Positions 26,974 through 36,871 are shown, counted from the first letter of the stretch. The stretch: 64,000 nt of DNA from Rhodohalobacter halophilus (GCF_001715195.1 NZ_MDWE01000036.1:26144-90143); one strand, 5' to 3'. Notes: a model not told the origin generated them from the letters alone. Translations and numbers: made by a program.

Positions 26974-27956
26974 AATTAAACAAAGCCGGATATAACGGAC
27001 TATTTCTGCCAGAATTAAACATCTCTCTGGACGGATACCATCCTGAGGCCAACTACTCTTTTGTGAGTCACGCCCATGCTGATCACATGCCAAGGAATAA
27101 AAAAACAAAAGCATACGCATCACGGGCAACTCTTGCCCTCATGAAACGGCGAGGATTTACCGGAGAGGAAAATATACTGGAGTTTTACTCACCCTTTGAA
27201 ACTGAACACTTTCGGGTTACACTCTTCCCGGCAGGGCATATTCTCGGATCGGCAATGATATTTATCGAAAGTGAGAGCGGATCACTGCTCTACACGGGAG
27301 ATTACCGAACCCCGCCATCGCCGGCCAGCGAAGGGTTTGATGCCCCCGATCATACCGATTATCTAATTACGGAAGCAACATTCAGCCTGCCAATCTATCG
27401 CTGGAAATCGCATACAGAACTCCAGGAAGATATCATCGAATTTGCAGTATCCTCCCTCGAAAAAGGCTACACACCTATCTTTCTCGGATACAACCTGGGC
27501 AAGGCACAGGAGATTATGCACTTACTTGCCCCGTTAAATCACCCCGTAATGATTCACGGAGCAGGATTTAAACTTTGTGATGTGTACGAAGAGCATGGAA
27601 TAGAACTGGGTAACTACTCAGCTTACGATCGTGAGAATTGTCAGGGAAAAATTCTAATCGCACCTTCATCGACCCTTTCGAATGGATTTGCTTCAAATGT
27701 GTCTAAAGTTAAAGTAGCCTACTGTTCCGGCTGGGCTGCCAACGAGGCGAGACGTTCACAACTTTCAGCAGATAAGCTAATCCCCCTCTCCGACCACCTT
27801 GATTTTTTTGAACTGATCAAATTTTGCAAGAGGCTAACCCCGCAGAAGGTGTTTATAACTCACACTCCCAATCCTGATGTGGTCAAACACTATCTCTCCA
27901 ATGAAGGGATCGATAGCGGTTTTTTAAAACTTGAAATGGAAAACGAGGATCAATGA
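26970..27956 (+). CDS. Ligase-associated DNA exonuclease (metallo-beta-lactamase/beta-CASP-like)
   Basis: 328 aa metallo-beta-lactamase fold with SHAHADHMPR, PAGHILGSAM and YTGDYR, the pattern of the SNM1/CPSF-like nucleases. It fits the bacterial family usually encoded beside an ATP-dependent DNA ligase and a Lhr-type helicase in a DNA-repair cluster. The ligase is present 2.8 kb away on the other strand. It is coupled to the upstream membrane-protein gene and overlaps the 3' end of the convergent histidine kinase by 7 bases. Confidence 0.83.
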   Translation: MKLNKAGYNGLFLPELNISLDGYHPEANYSFVSHAHADHMPRNKKTKAYASRATLALMKRRGFTGEENILEFYSPFETEHFRVTLFPAGHILGSAMIFIESESGSLLYTGDYRTPPSPASEGFDAPDHTDYLITEATFSLPIYRWKSHTELQEDIIEFAVSSLEKGYTPIFLGYNLGKAQEIMHLLAPLNHPVMIHGAGFKLCDVYEEHGIELGNYSAYDRENCQGKILIAPSSTLSNGFASNVSKVKVAYCSGWAANEARRSQLSADKLIPLSDHLDFFELIKFCKRLTPQKVFITHTPNPDVVKHYLSNEGIDSGFLKLEMENEDQ

Positions 27957-30175
27957 CTGAACTCTTCGGCTTTTTCACCTCTGCCTGAACGTTCAATATC
28001 ACTATCTTCTGCAGCTCTCGGAAGTGTAAAATAGAATGTTGTTCCCTCTCCATACACGCTTTCAAACCACATCTCGCCACCGTGCTCCACAACAAATTCC
28101 CTGCTGAGATTCAACCCAAGACCGCTTCCTTTTTCATTTTTTGTACCGCGGGTTGAAAAGTGCTCACTCGTAAAAAGTTTGGTCTGATCTTCCGGCTTGA
28201 TTCCCATCCCTTCGTCAGCCACCCGAATCTCTACAAAATTCCCATCCTGCACAGCCGACAGTGTAACAGTATCTCCTTTTTCACTAAACTTTATGGCGTT
28301 CGCCACAAGGTTTCGGATAATCAGTTTCACAAGATCATAATCAGCCTCAACATAAAGACCGCCGAACATCTGAAGCTTCAGCTCAACATCTTTGTGTCCC
28401 GCCTGAAAGCGTATCTGATCTATCACGGCTTTTGCAGCTTCATTCAGATCAAAATCTCTTTCATTCAGCTGAATTCCATTCATCTGCGCTTTTGCCCAGG
28501 CCAGGAGGTTATCCATCATGGTTGCGTTTTCCTGAATATTTTGATCCAGGGAATCCAGAATGTTATTCAGCTCGCTTTTTGTAAGTTCATGCTCCCGAAG
28601 CAGATAAATTAAACTCTGCAGTGAACTGAGCGGACCACGCAAATCGTGGGCAACGATGGCAAAAAGCTTATTTTTGACCTGGTTTACCTGCTCCAGCTCT
28701 CTGTTTTTCTCCTGAACAGTTTTATTCGCCTCCAAAATCTTTCGGTTCGACTGCTCCAGCTCAGCGTTAAACTCCCTCACTTTTCGGTTTGATCGGTTCA
28801 GGACAAAAGCAACAATGAAAAGAAACCCACCAATGGAGAGGGTAAACGCAAGGAGCCATTTTTGCAGTTCCGCCCTCGCCTGAACCTTTTGCTGTTTTGC
28901 CTGTATCACTTCTGCCTGCTGTTCCCTGGCCCTGATATTAAAGAGCGTTTCATATTCGGTCTGTAAACGCATTTTTTCATCCGAATCCAACCGTTCTTTT
29001 AATTCGCTGAACGTTTCCAGCCATTGCAAAGCCATGGCGGAGTTTCCGGCCATCTTATACACTTCATACAGATTTTGATACACATCCATTTGCATCCCTT
29101 GAAAACCGTGTCCCTCCACCGTGGATTGAGCCCTCGCATACCAGCGGGCGGCTGCGCCGTAATTCCCCCGTTCTTTTTCAATATCACCCAAACTGATCGC
29201 GCTGTTGTACTGCCCTTCAATACTTCCCAACGCTCTGCTTTCTTCCAGCGTGGAGTTAAATATCTCCTCTGCTTTCGACAGATTACCGCGTTTTGCCTCC
29301 ATCCTGGCCATATTATAATGGACTCTTACGGCCGTGAGGCGGTCTCCGCTGTTATTAGTAATATTGAGCGCCTCCGTGTAGTAACCGGAAGCCAAGTCGA
29401 ACTGATCTCTGCCCGCGTAAAGATTCCCCAGGTTCATATAAACCCGTCTCAGGTTAACAATATGCCCTAATCGTCTGCTTACCTCCTCCGATTTAAGTAG
29501 ATAGTACTCCGCCTGATCGTACTCCTCCATCTCCACAAAAAGGTGCCCGATATTGTTGGTTACAATGGCAGTCATCAATAGATGATCCGTCTGATCGGCA
29601 TATATCAAAGTTTCGTATAAGAGCCTCATCGCCTCTACCGGCTCTCCCATCGAGCTGTGGAGTGAAGCGAGATTTAACCGTAATCCCGCGGCCTGTTCAT
29701 CCTTTCCAAGGGAGTCTGCCACTTCTATGGCTTCCTCAAAAATTGTCGAAGCGAGCATCAACCGGCCCGACATTTGAAGCGCAACCGCTTTCAGGTTTCT
29801 CTGGGCATTCATCCTGTCCTCCGGCAAATCGATCTCGCCGGCCGCTTCAAGTATCACAAGTGCAGAGTCGGGCTCTTCTTTGGACAGATGAAGAGAACTC
29901 AAATTCAGATACGTGGTAAAGCGGGCTTCATCTCTCTCTTCTTGCAGCTGTTCAGCCACCTGAAGTGCCAGCAAAAACCATTCCTTCGCCTCATTAAACT
30001 CACCCCGAGACACAAGAATATCACCCAATTCATTGATCGCCTCTACCATTTCCGGCGACTTATCGGCGGGATTAATCACCGTTCGCAGGCTGTCCGCTTT
30101 TGACTGCTGAGCATAAATCCCCGATGAGACAGACGCATTCAACAGAAAAAGGATCAGGATTAGCAAGCGGAGCAT
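27950..30175 (-). CDS. Sensor histidine kinase with TPR sensor region
   Basis: 741 aa. Signal peptide (1-22), then about 350 residues of TPR-like repeats predicted outside the cytoplasmic membrane, a helix at 439-460, a coiled coil, and a kinase core. The phosphoacceptor is His510 in AHDLRGPLSSL; the ATPase domain has NLVANAIKFS, DEGMGI and GSGLGLNL. This TPR-kinase architecture is common in Bacteroidota. No response regulator is adjacent. The 3' end overlaps the exonuclease gene by 7 bases tail to tail. Confidence 0.88.
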   Translation of the reverse strand: MLRLLILILFLLNASVSSGIYAQQSKADSLRTVINPADKSPEMVEAINELGDILVSRGEFNEAKEWFLLALQVAEQLQEERDEARFTTYLNLSSLHLSKEEPDSALVILEAAGEIDLPEDRMNAQRNLKAVALQMSGRLMLASTIFEEAIEVADSLGKDEQAAGLRLNLASLHSSMGEPVEAMRLLYETLIYADQTDHLLMTAIVTNNIGHLFVEMEEYDQAEYYLLKSEEVSRRLGHIVNLRRVYMNLGNLYAGRDQFDLASGYYTEALNITNNSGDRLTAVRVHYNMARMEAKRGNLSKAEEIFNSTLEESRALGSIEGQYNSAISLGDIEKERGNYGAAARWYARAQSTVEGHGFQGMQMDVYQNLYEVYKMAGNSAMALQWLETFSELKERLDSDEKMRLQTEYETLFNIRAREQQAEVIQAKQQKVQARAELQKWLLAFTLSIGGFLFIVAFVLNRSNRKVREFNAELEQSNRKILEANKTVQEKNRELEQVNQVKNKLFAIVAHDLRGPLSSLQSLIYLLREHELTKSELNNILDSLDQNIQENATMMDNLLAWAKAQMNGIQLNERDFDLNEAAKAVIDQIRFQAGHKDVELKLQMFGGLYVEADYDLVKLIIRNLVANAIKFSEKGDTVTLSAVQDGNFVEIRVADEGMGIKPEDQTKLFTSEHFSTRGTKNEKGSGLGLNLSREFVVEHGGEMWFESVYGEGTTFYFTLPRAAEDSDIERSGRGEKAEEFSH

Positions 30176-30320
30176 GCGGATTGTAGAGTGATTTAAGTTT
30201 AAACTCTATAATATAGCGCAATCCGTTAAAATCAAAAGTCAATTCGTGCATACCCATAATTTTTATGGGGATAAATTGAAAGATTCCGTTCGCCGAATTT
30301 TAACACGGTTAAAAACCGAT

Positions 30321-30773
30321 TCATGCACTCAGTGCCATCCAGAGAATGAAACCTCCCATAGCTACGGTAAAATATCCCGCGAACCGAGCTAAGCGAATGG
30401 CCTTCTTCAGCCCAAACAACTCTGCCGTTTCGGGTGTTGAAATCGGATAGTTTATAATTACGAGGCCGATCCAAACAGTAAGTGCGCCTGTTGTTATAAG
30501 AATTGCAGACTCATAGCCCTGCAAAACAATGGCCAAAATACCTGTAAAAATTAAAAGAACGGAAGCCACGGCTATCTGCCTGATCATTATAGCAGCATTG
30601 GCGGCCACAAAGCGGTTATACTCCTTTAAGTCATCTTCGTATTGAGGCAGCACAAATAACGTTTTTCTTACCGGGCGGGCAATCCGGTCTACCGTATCCA
30701 ACTCAACCGGTTTCAGGTCATTTGATTCCTTTCCACTCCAAATACATTTTTTATGACTTTCCCGGAACTCCAT
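30321..30773 (-). CDS. Small integral membrane protein, unknown
   Basis: 150 aa. The N-terminal third is hydrophilic (about 75 residues), then three hydrophobic segments follow. A GTG at 30776 was rejected in favour of ATG 30773, which overlaps the stop of the ligase gene by one base (TGATG). It is therefore coupled to the DNA ligase. I do not recognise a family and see no DNA-repair motif. Confidence 0.65.
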   Translation of the reverse strand: MEFRESHKKCIWSGKESNDLKPVELDTVDRIARPVRKTLFVLPQYEDDLKEYNRFVAANAAIMIRQIAVASVLLIFTGILAIVLQGYESAILITTGALTVWIGLVIINYPISTPETAELFGLKKAIRLARFAGYFTVAMGGFILWMALSA

Positions 30774-32497
30774 CACTCTTCGGTTTCTTTCGATTTATAG
30801 TAAAATGAGGGATTGTTCCCCTGAACCCTTCTCTCTTTCTCTACTCTTTGTTGATACAGCATTTCAACATCTTTCAGTGTGTCTGCATCATCCGGCGAGA
30901 GATCCCACCTGAGGCGTTTAAATCTTGGCAGGCGCAGCGTATATCCCGCCTTTGTTCTGCGGTTTACCTGAATATCATCAAATTCGAGCTCGATTACCAA
31001 ACCCGGAAGTAACCCGAGCGTTGGCCCATAACGCTCTACCGTCAGTTTTTTGATCTCCGCGTTCAGTCTCTTCAGCTCCTCATCGGTATAGCCTCCATAC
31101 GCTTTTCCGATCGGGATAAACTCCTCCTCGTAACGCTCGTCATGCTTCACAGACACCCCCAGGGTGAAGTCCGAATATAAGCCTCCCCGTTTGCCGCTGC
31201 CCGCGTGCGCGTACATCATTACCGTATCCAGCGTACCTCCCGGCTTTTTCACCTTCAGCCACGATTTTCCCCGCTGGCCATATTCATACCGGCTCTCCTT
31301 CTTTTTGAGCATCAGCCCCTCGTTGCCGTGGGCAAGTGCACGTTTGAACCACTCGTCCAGTTGATCAAAACTGCTCACCTCAAACTGATTGGTAACGGGC
31401 AGGTCAAACCGGAGGGAAAGCTCCTCCAGCCGCTCTCTTCTCTCTATCAGGGATTTTTCAAAAAACGGTTTATCGTCCACATAAAGCAGGTCATATGCGA
31501 TAAAAAGCACCGGAAGTTCCTCCCTGATTTTTTTGGACGGTTGCTTCAGCCCCATTCGTTTTTGCAACAATTGGAACGGCTGAATTTTTTCATCAGAGTA
31601 CACACAAATTTCCCCATCCAAAACCACATCAGGCAAATTTCTTCTGTTAAAGAACGCTTTCACCTCAGGAAATGATCGGCTGATTTCATTCAAATCCCGA
31701 GAATAAATGAGTGTTTTGCTGTCAGAAAAGTGAACCTGAGCCCTCATTCCGTCAAATTTTTCCTCGCCTACATAGGCGGACAAATCTTCAACTTTTCGAC
31801 TTTCAATCGGCGTTGCGAGCATAAAAGAGAGTGGATGGAAAAGCCTGAATTCCGCCTCACCCAACCGTCCCTCTTTGGCCAGCACCGCGGTTTTGCCAAT
31901 ACTTCCGGTAATCATGTGAACATAACGTACCTCTTCCCTGTCGTACCCGAATGCTGAAGCGATGGCAGACAGAGTGCTTCGCGATTCAAACCCGATTCGA
32001 AGGGATCCCTGCCCCAGCATCCGTAGAGAGTATTTGACCTCAACGGGCGTCATCTGTCTCCACAGCTCCTTTAAAATCTCGATTTTATCCGCCCGCGAGG
32101 AAGCTTCTTGCAGTCGATGAAAATATCGATTCACCGACATCAGGGAGAGTTGTACCGGCTCTCGTTTTTGGATCGCTTCCGGCACATTTTCGAGAAGCCT
32201 TTCAATCGCTTCGGAATTACTCCCCGTAGCAGTTCTGCACGGCTTATACACCAAATCGTAGTCAATTTCACAAAATTCTGAAGCAGCCAGCCCAGCGGTG
32301 CGGCTTCCAACCAACGCCCGTTTCCCGCTTACTGCAGAAAATGCCCCCTCACCGAGAAACTGTGCGGCCAGATCCAGTTTTTCAGAAGAGGAGATGGATG
32401 AGAATAGATCGGAACAGATTTTAATTTTAGCGTTGGTGCCCCGCGTTTCCCGGATTTTCTGAATAGCTTGGCAGAGATCAAAAAACGAGACAGACAT
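30773..32497 (-). CDS. ATP-dependent DNA ligase
   Basis: 574 aa. Seals nicks using ATP. An N-terminal DNA-binding domain precedes the nucleotidyltransferase core, with the AMP-accepting Lys247 in EEKFDGMRAQ (motif I), DGEICVY (motif III) and GLMLKKK (motif IV). The OB fold holds KSWLKVKK (motif V) at its border. It resembles the bacterial ligases of the ligase-exonuclease-helicase repair cluster rather than LigD, since no polymerase or nuclease domain is fused. It lies 3 bases behind hemW. Confidence 0.9.
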   Translation of the reverse strand: MSVSFFDLCQAIQKIRETRGTNAKIKICSDLFSSISSSEKLDLAAQFLGEGAFSAVSGKRALVGSRTAGLAASEFCEIDYDLVYKPCRTATGSNSEAIERLLENVPEAIQKREPVQLSLMSVNRYFHRLQEASSRADKIEILKELWRQMTPVEVKYSLRMLGQGSLRIGFESRSTLSAIASAFGYDREEVRYVHMITGSIGKTAVLAKEGRLGEAEFRLFHPLSFMLATPIESRKVEDLSAYVGEEKFDGMRAQVHFSDSKTLIYSRDLNEISRSFPEVKAFFNRRNLPDVVLDGEICVYSDEKIQPFQLLQKRMGLKQPSKKIREELPVLFIAYDLLYVDDKPFFEKSLIERRERLEELSLRFDLPVTNQFEVSSFDQLDEWFKRALAHGNEGLMLKKKESRYEYGQRGKSWLKVKKPGGTLDTVMMYAHAGSGKRGGLYSDFTLGVSVKHDERYEEEFIPIGKAYGGYTDEELKRLNAEIKKLTVERYGPTLGLLPGLVIELEFDDIQVNRRTKAGYTLRLPRFKRLRWDLSPDDADTLKDVEMLYQQRVEKERRVQGNNPSFYYKSKETEE

Positions 32498-32500
32498 GAA

Positions 32501-33646
32501 TCACCCCTTCGATAGCAGATCCACAATCAGAAGGTCCGCAATTTTCAACCCTTTGGATGTCAGCTTAAGAACATCTCCGCTCTCGGTGATCATTCCGGCC
32601 TCCCGCTGATAGTCCAGCCAGTTGAGCTGTTTTTCATTCATCTGATAGCGGTAGCGCTGTTTTAACTCCTCAAAACCAACCCCTCGCCGAGTGCGCAAGC
32701 CAAGCATCAGTCGCTCCTCAGCTAAATTTTGCAGTGAAAGTGTTTCTCCCTTAGCATTCTCATCGCTGCCCGCAGGTTCATCCTTCAAATACGCCTTAAT
32801 GTCCGGCTTATTCTCCCACCGGCCGGCCCCATTTTCGTCCCACCAGAATGAGTGAGCACCCGGTCCGAGTCCCAGATAATTTTTATGGCTCCAGTAGTTA
32901 CTGTTATGAACCGCCTCTTTACCCGGGCGCGAGTAGTTACTCACTTCATATCGCTCAATTCCGGCAGCCCGGAGTTTTTCGGTCAACAGATCGAAGTGTA
33001 GAGAAACGTGCTCATCATCAGGCGGAGAAATCCGGCCAAGATCTACCTGTTTACCAAGCCGTGTTTTCGGTTCAATGGTGAGTGAATACGCTGAAATGTG
33101 AGGCGGAGCAAACTGTAGCAGTTGGTCAATATCAGCTTCCAGCATCTCCGGCGTCTGACCGGGGTTACCGTAAATCAGGTCTGCCGTATAGGTTGGAAAG
33201 CCTGCTGTGTGAAGATGTTCAAGCGCGCGGATCGCCTCATCCCGGGTATGAGCGCGGTGCATAAATCGAAGTAAATCTTCATCAAAAGACTGTACCCCCA
33301 TGCTTGCACGGTTAATTCCCAAATCCAGCAAGGAGGCAAGGTAATCGGGCGTTACGTCATCGGGGTTCATCTCCATGGTTACTTCAACCGGACGAAGCTG
33401 AAAGCTCTTTTCAAGCGCGTCAAAAATTCGTTTCAGATTAGTGGCCGGAAGTCTTGACGGAGTTCCCCCTCCAATGTAGATCGTGTCGATCTGTTCAGAA
33501 GCGTACCGCGTGCCGGAAAATAATTCAATTTCACGGACCAGGGCTTCCGTAAAGGGTTCAATCAGGTTTTTACGGGTAACAAAATAGAAATCGCAGTAGC
33601 TGCAAGCCTGTTTACAAAACGGAATATGAATATAGATTCCGGCCAT
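32501..33646 (-). CDS. hemW: Radical SAM protein HemW-like (heme chaperone)
   Basis: 381 aa. The cluster motif CKQACSYC has the CxxxCxxC spacing of radical SAM enzymes, followed by GGGTPS and the NPDD and GVQSFD segments of the HemW/HemN group. HemW binds heme and is thought to deliver it; older annotations call it coproporphyrinogen oxidase. ATG 33646 (MAGIYIHIPFC) is preferred over a GTG at 33670, which lies inside a terminator hairpin. It heads a hemW-ligase-membrane protein operon. Confidence 0.88.
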   Translation of the reverse strand: MAGIYIHIPFCKQACSYCDFYFVTRKNLIEPFTEALVREIELFSGTRYASEQIDTIYIGGGTPSRLPATNLKRIFDALEKSFQLRPVEVTMEMNPDDVTPDYLASLLDLGINRASMGVQSFDEDLLRFMHRAHTRDEAIRALEHLHTAGFPTYTADLIYGNPGQTPEMLEADIDQLLQFAPPHISAYSLTIEPKTRLGKQVDLGRISPPDDEHVSLHFDLLTEKLRAAGIERYEVSNYSRPGKEAVHNSNYWSHKNYLGLGPGAHSFWWDENGAGRWENKPDIKAYLKDEPAGSDENAKGETLSLQNLAEERLMLGLRTRRGVGFEELKQRYRYQMNEKQLNWLDYQREAGMITESGDVLKLTSKGLKIADLLIVDLLSKG

Positions 33647-33663
33647 GGATCCTCTGAAATGAA

Positions 33664-33689
33664 AAGGCACATCGTTTATGATGTGCCTT
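33664..33689 (-). terminator. Terminator of the carbonic anhydrase operon
   Basis: Perfect 10-base inverted repeat (AAGGCACATC / GATGTGCCTT) with a 6-base loop. On the minus strand it is followed by TTTT. It lies 9 bases beyond the gamma-carbonic anhydrase stop and just upstream of hemW. Confidence 0.8.
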
Positions 33690-33697
33690 AATTACGC

Positions 33698-34246
33698 TTA
33701 CTTCTTCGGTGTATAGAAAGGATTCTCTTCGTAGGTATCCACCTGGCGATACGTACGCTGATACTTCACATAGTTTTGAGCCGACTCACGGATAGACTCA
33801 ATCTCCTCTTCCGTCAGTTTACGATGCTTTTTGACAGGAGACCCCATATACATATAGCCCGATTCGAGAACTTTTCCGGGTGGCACCAGCGAACCGGCAG
33901 CAACAACCACATCACTTTCGATTACTGCTTCGTCCAATATGGTGGCGTGGATTCCTATCAAAACACGGTCATGAACAGTACAGCCGTGAACCATTGCATT
34001 GTGACCGATGGTGACATCATCCCCTATTTTTGTGGGCCCTGTTTGGTTCATCACATGAATGGAGGCATTATCCTGAATATTGGTTCTCTCACCAATTTCT
34101 ATCCAGTTTACGTCACCGCGTATCGTGGAGTTGAACCAGATGGAACTATCTGCGCCGATCGTAACATCCCCAATGATATCCGCGCTTGGTGCAACAAACA
34201 CGGAGTCTTCAAATTGAGGAGATTTATCTAAGAATTTATAGACCAT
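33698..34246 (-). CDS. Gamma-carbonic anhydrase family protein (YrdA/PaaY-like)
   Basis: 182 aa left-handed beta-helix with hexapeptide repeats. Candidate zinc ligands are His64 (ASIHVMN), His82 and His87 (GHNAMVHG), as in the short gamma-class group. Carbonic anhydrase activity is uncertain in this subfamily, because the acidic loop of archaeal Cam is absent. It follows the DsbA-like gene by 3 bases and ends in a strong terminator. Confidence 0.87.
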   Translation of the reverse strand: MVYKFLDKSPQFEDSVFVAPSADIIGDVTIGADSSIWFNSTIRGDVNWIEIGERTNIQDNASIHVMNQTGPTKIGDDVTIGHNAMVHGCTVHDRVLIGIHATILDEAVIESDVVVAAGSLVPPGKVLESGYMYMGSPVKKHRKLTEEEIESIRESAQNYVKYQRTYRQVDTYEENPFYTPKK

Positions 34247-34249
34247 CGA

Positions 34250-34858
34250 TCAGGAGCGATACATATAGAGTTCTACCATCGACTTAAACTGGTCGTAACT
34301 TTGCGGATTCTGCCGTAGGCGTTGCCCGTTGATAAAAAACGTTGGAGTGGCATTAACCTGACGACGTATTCCTTCCTGGCGCTGACGTTCTACTCTCTGG
34401 CGGATTTCGTCGGATGTAAGATCAGCTTGAAACTGCTCCATGTTCAATCCAATCTCCTCTGCAAAATCGTTAAAATAGTCAGCCGCTCCGCCTTGCGACC
34501 ACGCCTCCTGATATTCAAAAATGAGGTCGTGCATCTCTTTGTATTTACCCTGTTCCCGTGCAGCTTCTGCCGATCGTGCGGCTAATTCGGCAAACTGGTG
34601 CCCGCTCAATGGAAAGTGACGATATTCAAATTCAATCATGTCACCAAATTCACGTTTCAGTTCATTCTGAACCGGAACATACGCCTTACAGGCCGGGCAC
34701 TGATAATCACTGTATTTTAGAATATGAACTTTTTGAGGTTCACCACGCTCCGCAGTTGCATTCCCGTTAGAATCGCCGCTTAAACCGTAGTAGAGCACTC
34801 CACCTGCTATTACCACAAAAGCGATGAGAGCTATAATCTGTATATTTTTCTTATTCAT
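34250..34858 (-). CDS. DsbA-family thiol oxidoreductase, membrane-anchored
   Basis: 202 aa. An N-terminal signal anchor (about residues 6-25) exports a thioredoxin-fold domain. The active site is CPAC (Cys54/Cys57) in YSDYQCPAC, and the cis-proline segment is NATPTFFING. A helical insert between the strands matches the DsbA/BdbD type. It probably acts in the periplasm on disulfide formation. No DsbB or VKOR partner is in the window. Confidence 0.87.
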   Translation of the reverse strand: MNKKNIQIIALIAFVVIAGGVLYYGLSGDSNGNATAERGEPQKVHILKYSDYQCPACKAYVPVQNELKREFGDMIEFEYRHFPLSGHQFAELAARSAEAAREQGKYKEMHDLIFEYQEAWSQGGAADYFNDFAEEIGLNMEQFQADLTSDEIRQRVERQRQEGIRRQVNATPTFFINGQRLRQNPQSYDQFKSMVELYMYRS

Positions 34859-34939
34859 AATAGTATTTGAAGAACTTATTCATGATTCGGGGTTAACAAC
34901 GCTGAATATAAGAAGAGATTATCGAGTGAACCCGATTTT

Positions 34940-35374
34940 TTACCCGCCGGCTCCCTGCAATTTAGACTTGTACGCCATGGCATAGATTTTCATCTGCTTG
35001 ACCATCGATGCGAGTCCATTCGATCGGGTTGGTGAGAGATGCTCCTGCATCCCGATTTTTTGAATAAAGTCAGGATTGTGAGTAAGAATCTCGTCAGGTG
35101 TTTCTCCTGAGTAAAACCGAACCATCAAAGCAACCAATCCTTTCGTAATCGCAGCGTCACTGTCTGCTTTAAATATTACTTTATCGCCATCGAGCTCTGT
35201 ATGAAGCCAGACCTGAGACTGGCAGCCACGTACGAGGTTGTCATCTGTCTTGTACTTTTCATCCAGGGGATCCAGTTTCTGACCCAGCTTTATAATGTAC
35301 TTGTAACGCTCAGGCCAGTCACCGAGGGCTTGAAATTCACGAATTATCCGGTCTTGTTTTTCCGCTAACGTCAT
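34940..35374 (-). CDS. sufE: Cysteine desulfuration protein SufE
   Basis: 144 aa. Accepts persulfide sulfur from the desulfurase SufS during Fe-S cluster assembly. The acceptor cysteine is Cys51 in DNLVRGCQSQVWL, the same number as in E. coli SufE. No sufBCDS genes are adjacent. ATG at 35374. It is separated by 81 bases from the DsbA-like gene. Confidence 0.93.
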   Translation of the reverse strand: MTLAEKQDRIIREFQALGDWPERYKYIIKLGQKLDPLDEKYKTDDNLVRGCQSQVWLHTELDGDKVIFKADSDAAITKGLVALMVRFYSGETPDEILTHNPDFIQKIGMQEHLSPTRSNGLASMVKQMKIYAMAYKSKLQGAGG

Positions 35375-35434
35375 AACTTTACTTTTTACCCAAAGTTACA
35401 AAATATGAAGGGAAAGATCGGATCAGCAACAGAA

Positions 35435-36694
35435 TTAATTGGACTTGTATTCAGATGAGATCTCTGTAGATGTTGCCCCTTTTATCGCCTCTACCGTTGT
35501 TCGATCGGCATCCCAGTCCGGTTTGGCATAATCGATTACTTCAACATACCCGCCATCTTTCGAGCGGATGCGGAACTGCTCCGTATTCGGCTTGCCCTCC
35601 AAAACCGTCTCAAGATGATCAAAAAATTTCTCCAGATCATCCTCATGTATTAAATCTTCCAGCTTCAATGTCACGGCTTCGTCGGCGGTAATTCCGGTAA
35701 TTTTGCTAAAGCTGTCTGAGACATATTCAAACAGATAGGAATCACCATTATGTGGAACAAGCTTATAGTTAAAGTCTTTATCCTGTTCAAAAACCCTGTC
35801 AAAATCTGCATTCCGTTTCGATAACATCGCCATGATACGTTTCTGCAGAGACTTATTCTCAAAGGCCATACGTGCAATCTGCTGTCCCTGAACATTCAGC
35901 AGACGGCTGTTCACTTTCACTTCCACAGAACTGCCTTTCTTGTTTTTGATGACAAGTTCAAATGTTCGGTTATCGAAATCGCTGGGTTTAAATGAGTCGA
36001 ACTTATGCTTAAACGACTCAACCAGCTCATCTTCAAGTATTTCCCAAACTTTAAGTTTTTTCAGCTCTTCATCAGCATAACCTGTCAGATCGCGGAATGC
36101 CTTATTGGAAGTGGTAATGTTTCCTTGTTCATCCACATCCACGAGTGTCTTTTTACTCTCTTCCAAAAGCTGATCGAACTCCATTTCTGAATCAACCACC
36201 TTCTTTTCAGAGCGCTTACGCTCGGTAATATCATGTTGATAAGAAACCCAGTGCGTCAGTTCACCCTTTTCATTGGTGAGCGGATGAATATCCCACTGAT
36301 TGATAAATTCCGTTCCATCCTTTCGATAGTTCACGGTATGCCCAAAAAAGGTTTTGCCCTCTTTCAGTCTCTGTTTCAGTTTATCCAGAACCTTCCGGTC
36401 TGTTTTCTCGCCCTGCAATATTCGGGGAGTTTTACCAATCACCTCATCCCGCGTGTATCCGGTCATTTTCGTAAAACCGTCGTTCACATAAACAATTTTG
36501 GGGCCGGGTTTTTCGAGGTTCAGATCGGTAATCAGTATAGAGTCGTAGTCACTGCGAATAGCTCTTTCAAGTAATTTGAGGCTATCCCTGGCCTGGTCTC
36601 TCTCTTGTGTGATCTTTTCGAAAATACTTTTCAGCTCTTCAAACGATTGATCATCTTTTGCGAGCGACTTTATTTTCTGTTCTAAATTATCCAT
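35435..36694 (-). CDS. Multi-PAS sensor protein without output domain
   Basis: 419 aa. An N-terminal coiled coil (about 1-45) precedes three PAS domains at roughly 45-165, 175-290 and 300-415. The first looks like a LOV/PAS domain (NDGFTKMTGY, then GKTPRILQG), but the photoactive Cys of GxNCRFLQ is replaced by Pro. It ends in a PAC segment (HDITERKRSE). No kinase, GGDEF or HTH domain is present, so it must signal through a partner. ATG 36694 is preferred over TTG 36697. Confidence 0.8.
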   Translation of the reverse strand: MDNLEQKIKSLAKDDQSFEELKSIFEKITQERDQARDSLKLLERAIRSDYDSILITDLNLEKPGPKIVYVNDGFTKMTGYTRDEVIGKTPRILQGEKTDRKVLDKLKQRLKEGKTFFGHTVNYRKDGTEFINQWDIHPLTNEKGELTHWVSYQHDITERKRSEKKVVDSEMEFDQLLEESKKTLVDVDEQGNITTSNKAFRDLTGYADEELKKLKVWEILEDELVESFKHKFDSFKPSDFDNRTFELVIKNKKGSSVEVKVNSRLLNVQGQQIARMAFENKSLQKRIMAMLSKRNADFDRVFEQDKDFNYKLVPHNGDSYLFEYVSDSFSKITGITADEAVTLKLEDLIHEDDLEKFFDHLETVLEGKPNTEQFRIRSKDGGYVEVIDYAKPDWDADRTTVEAIKGATSTEISSEYKSN

Positions 36695-36871
36695 CAAACT
36701 ATACTGATTTTTCTTACTGATTTACTCTTTAAAGCAATAACTGTTGCTTTTCGTTCAGAGTCTTATTTTTAGTCAAAAGGTTTAAACGGTAATTGCACTC
36801 CATATCATTCCATTTATTTACGCTTTTCCCATTTTTCTCAAAACATTAATGATAAGAGGGCCTGAAATAGA

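Noticed and set aside
30253..30269. CCCATAA/TTATGGG hairpin downstream of the small membrane protein gene
   Set aside because: No T run on either side, so not supported as a terminator.
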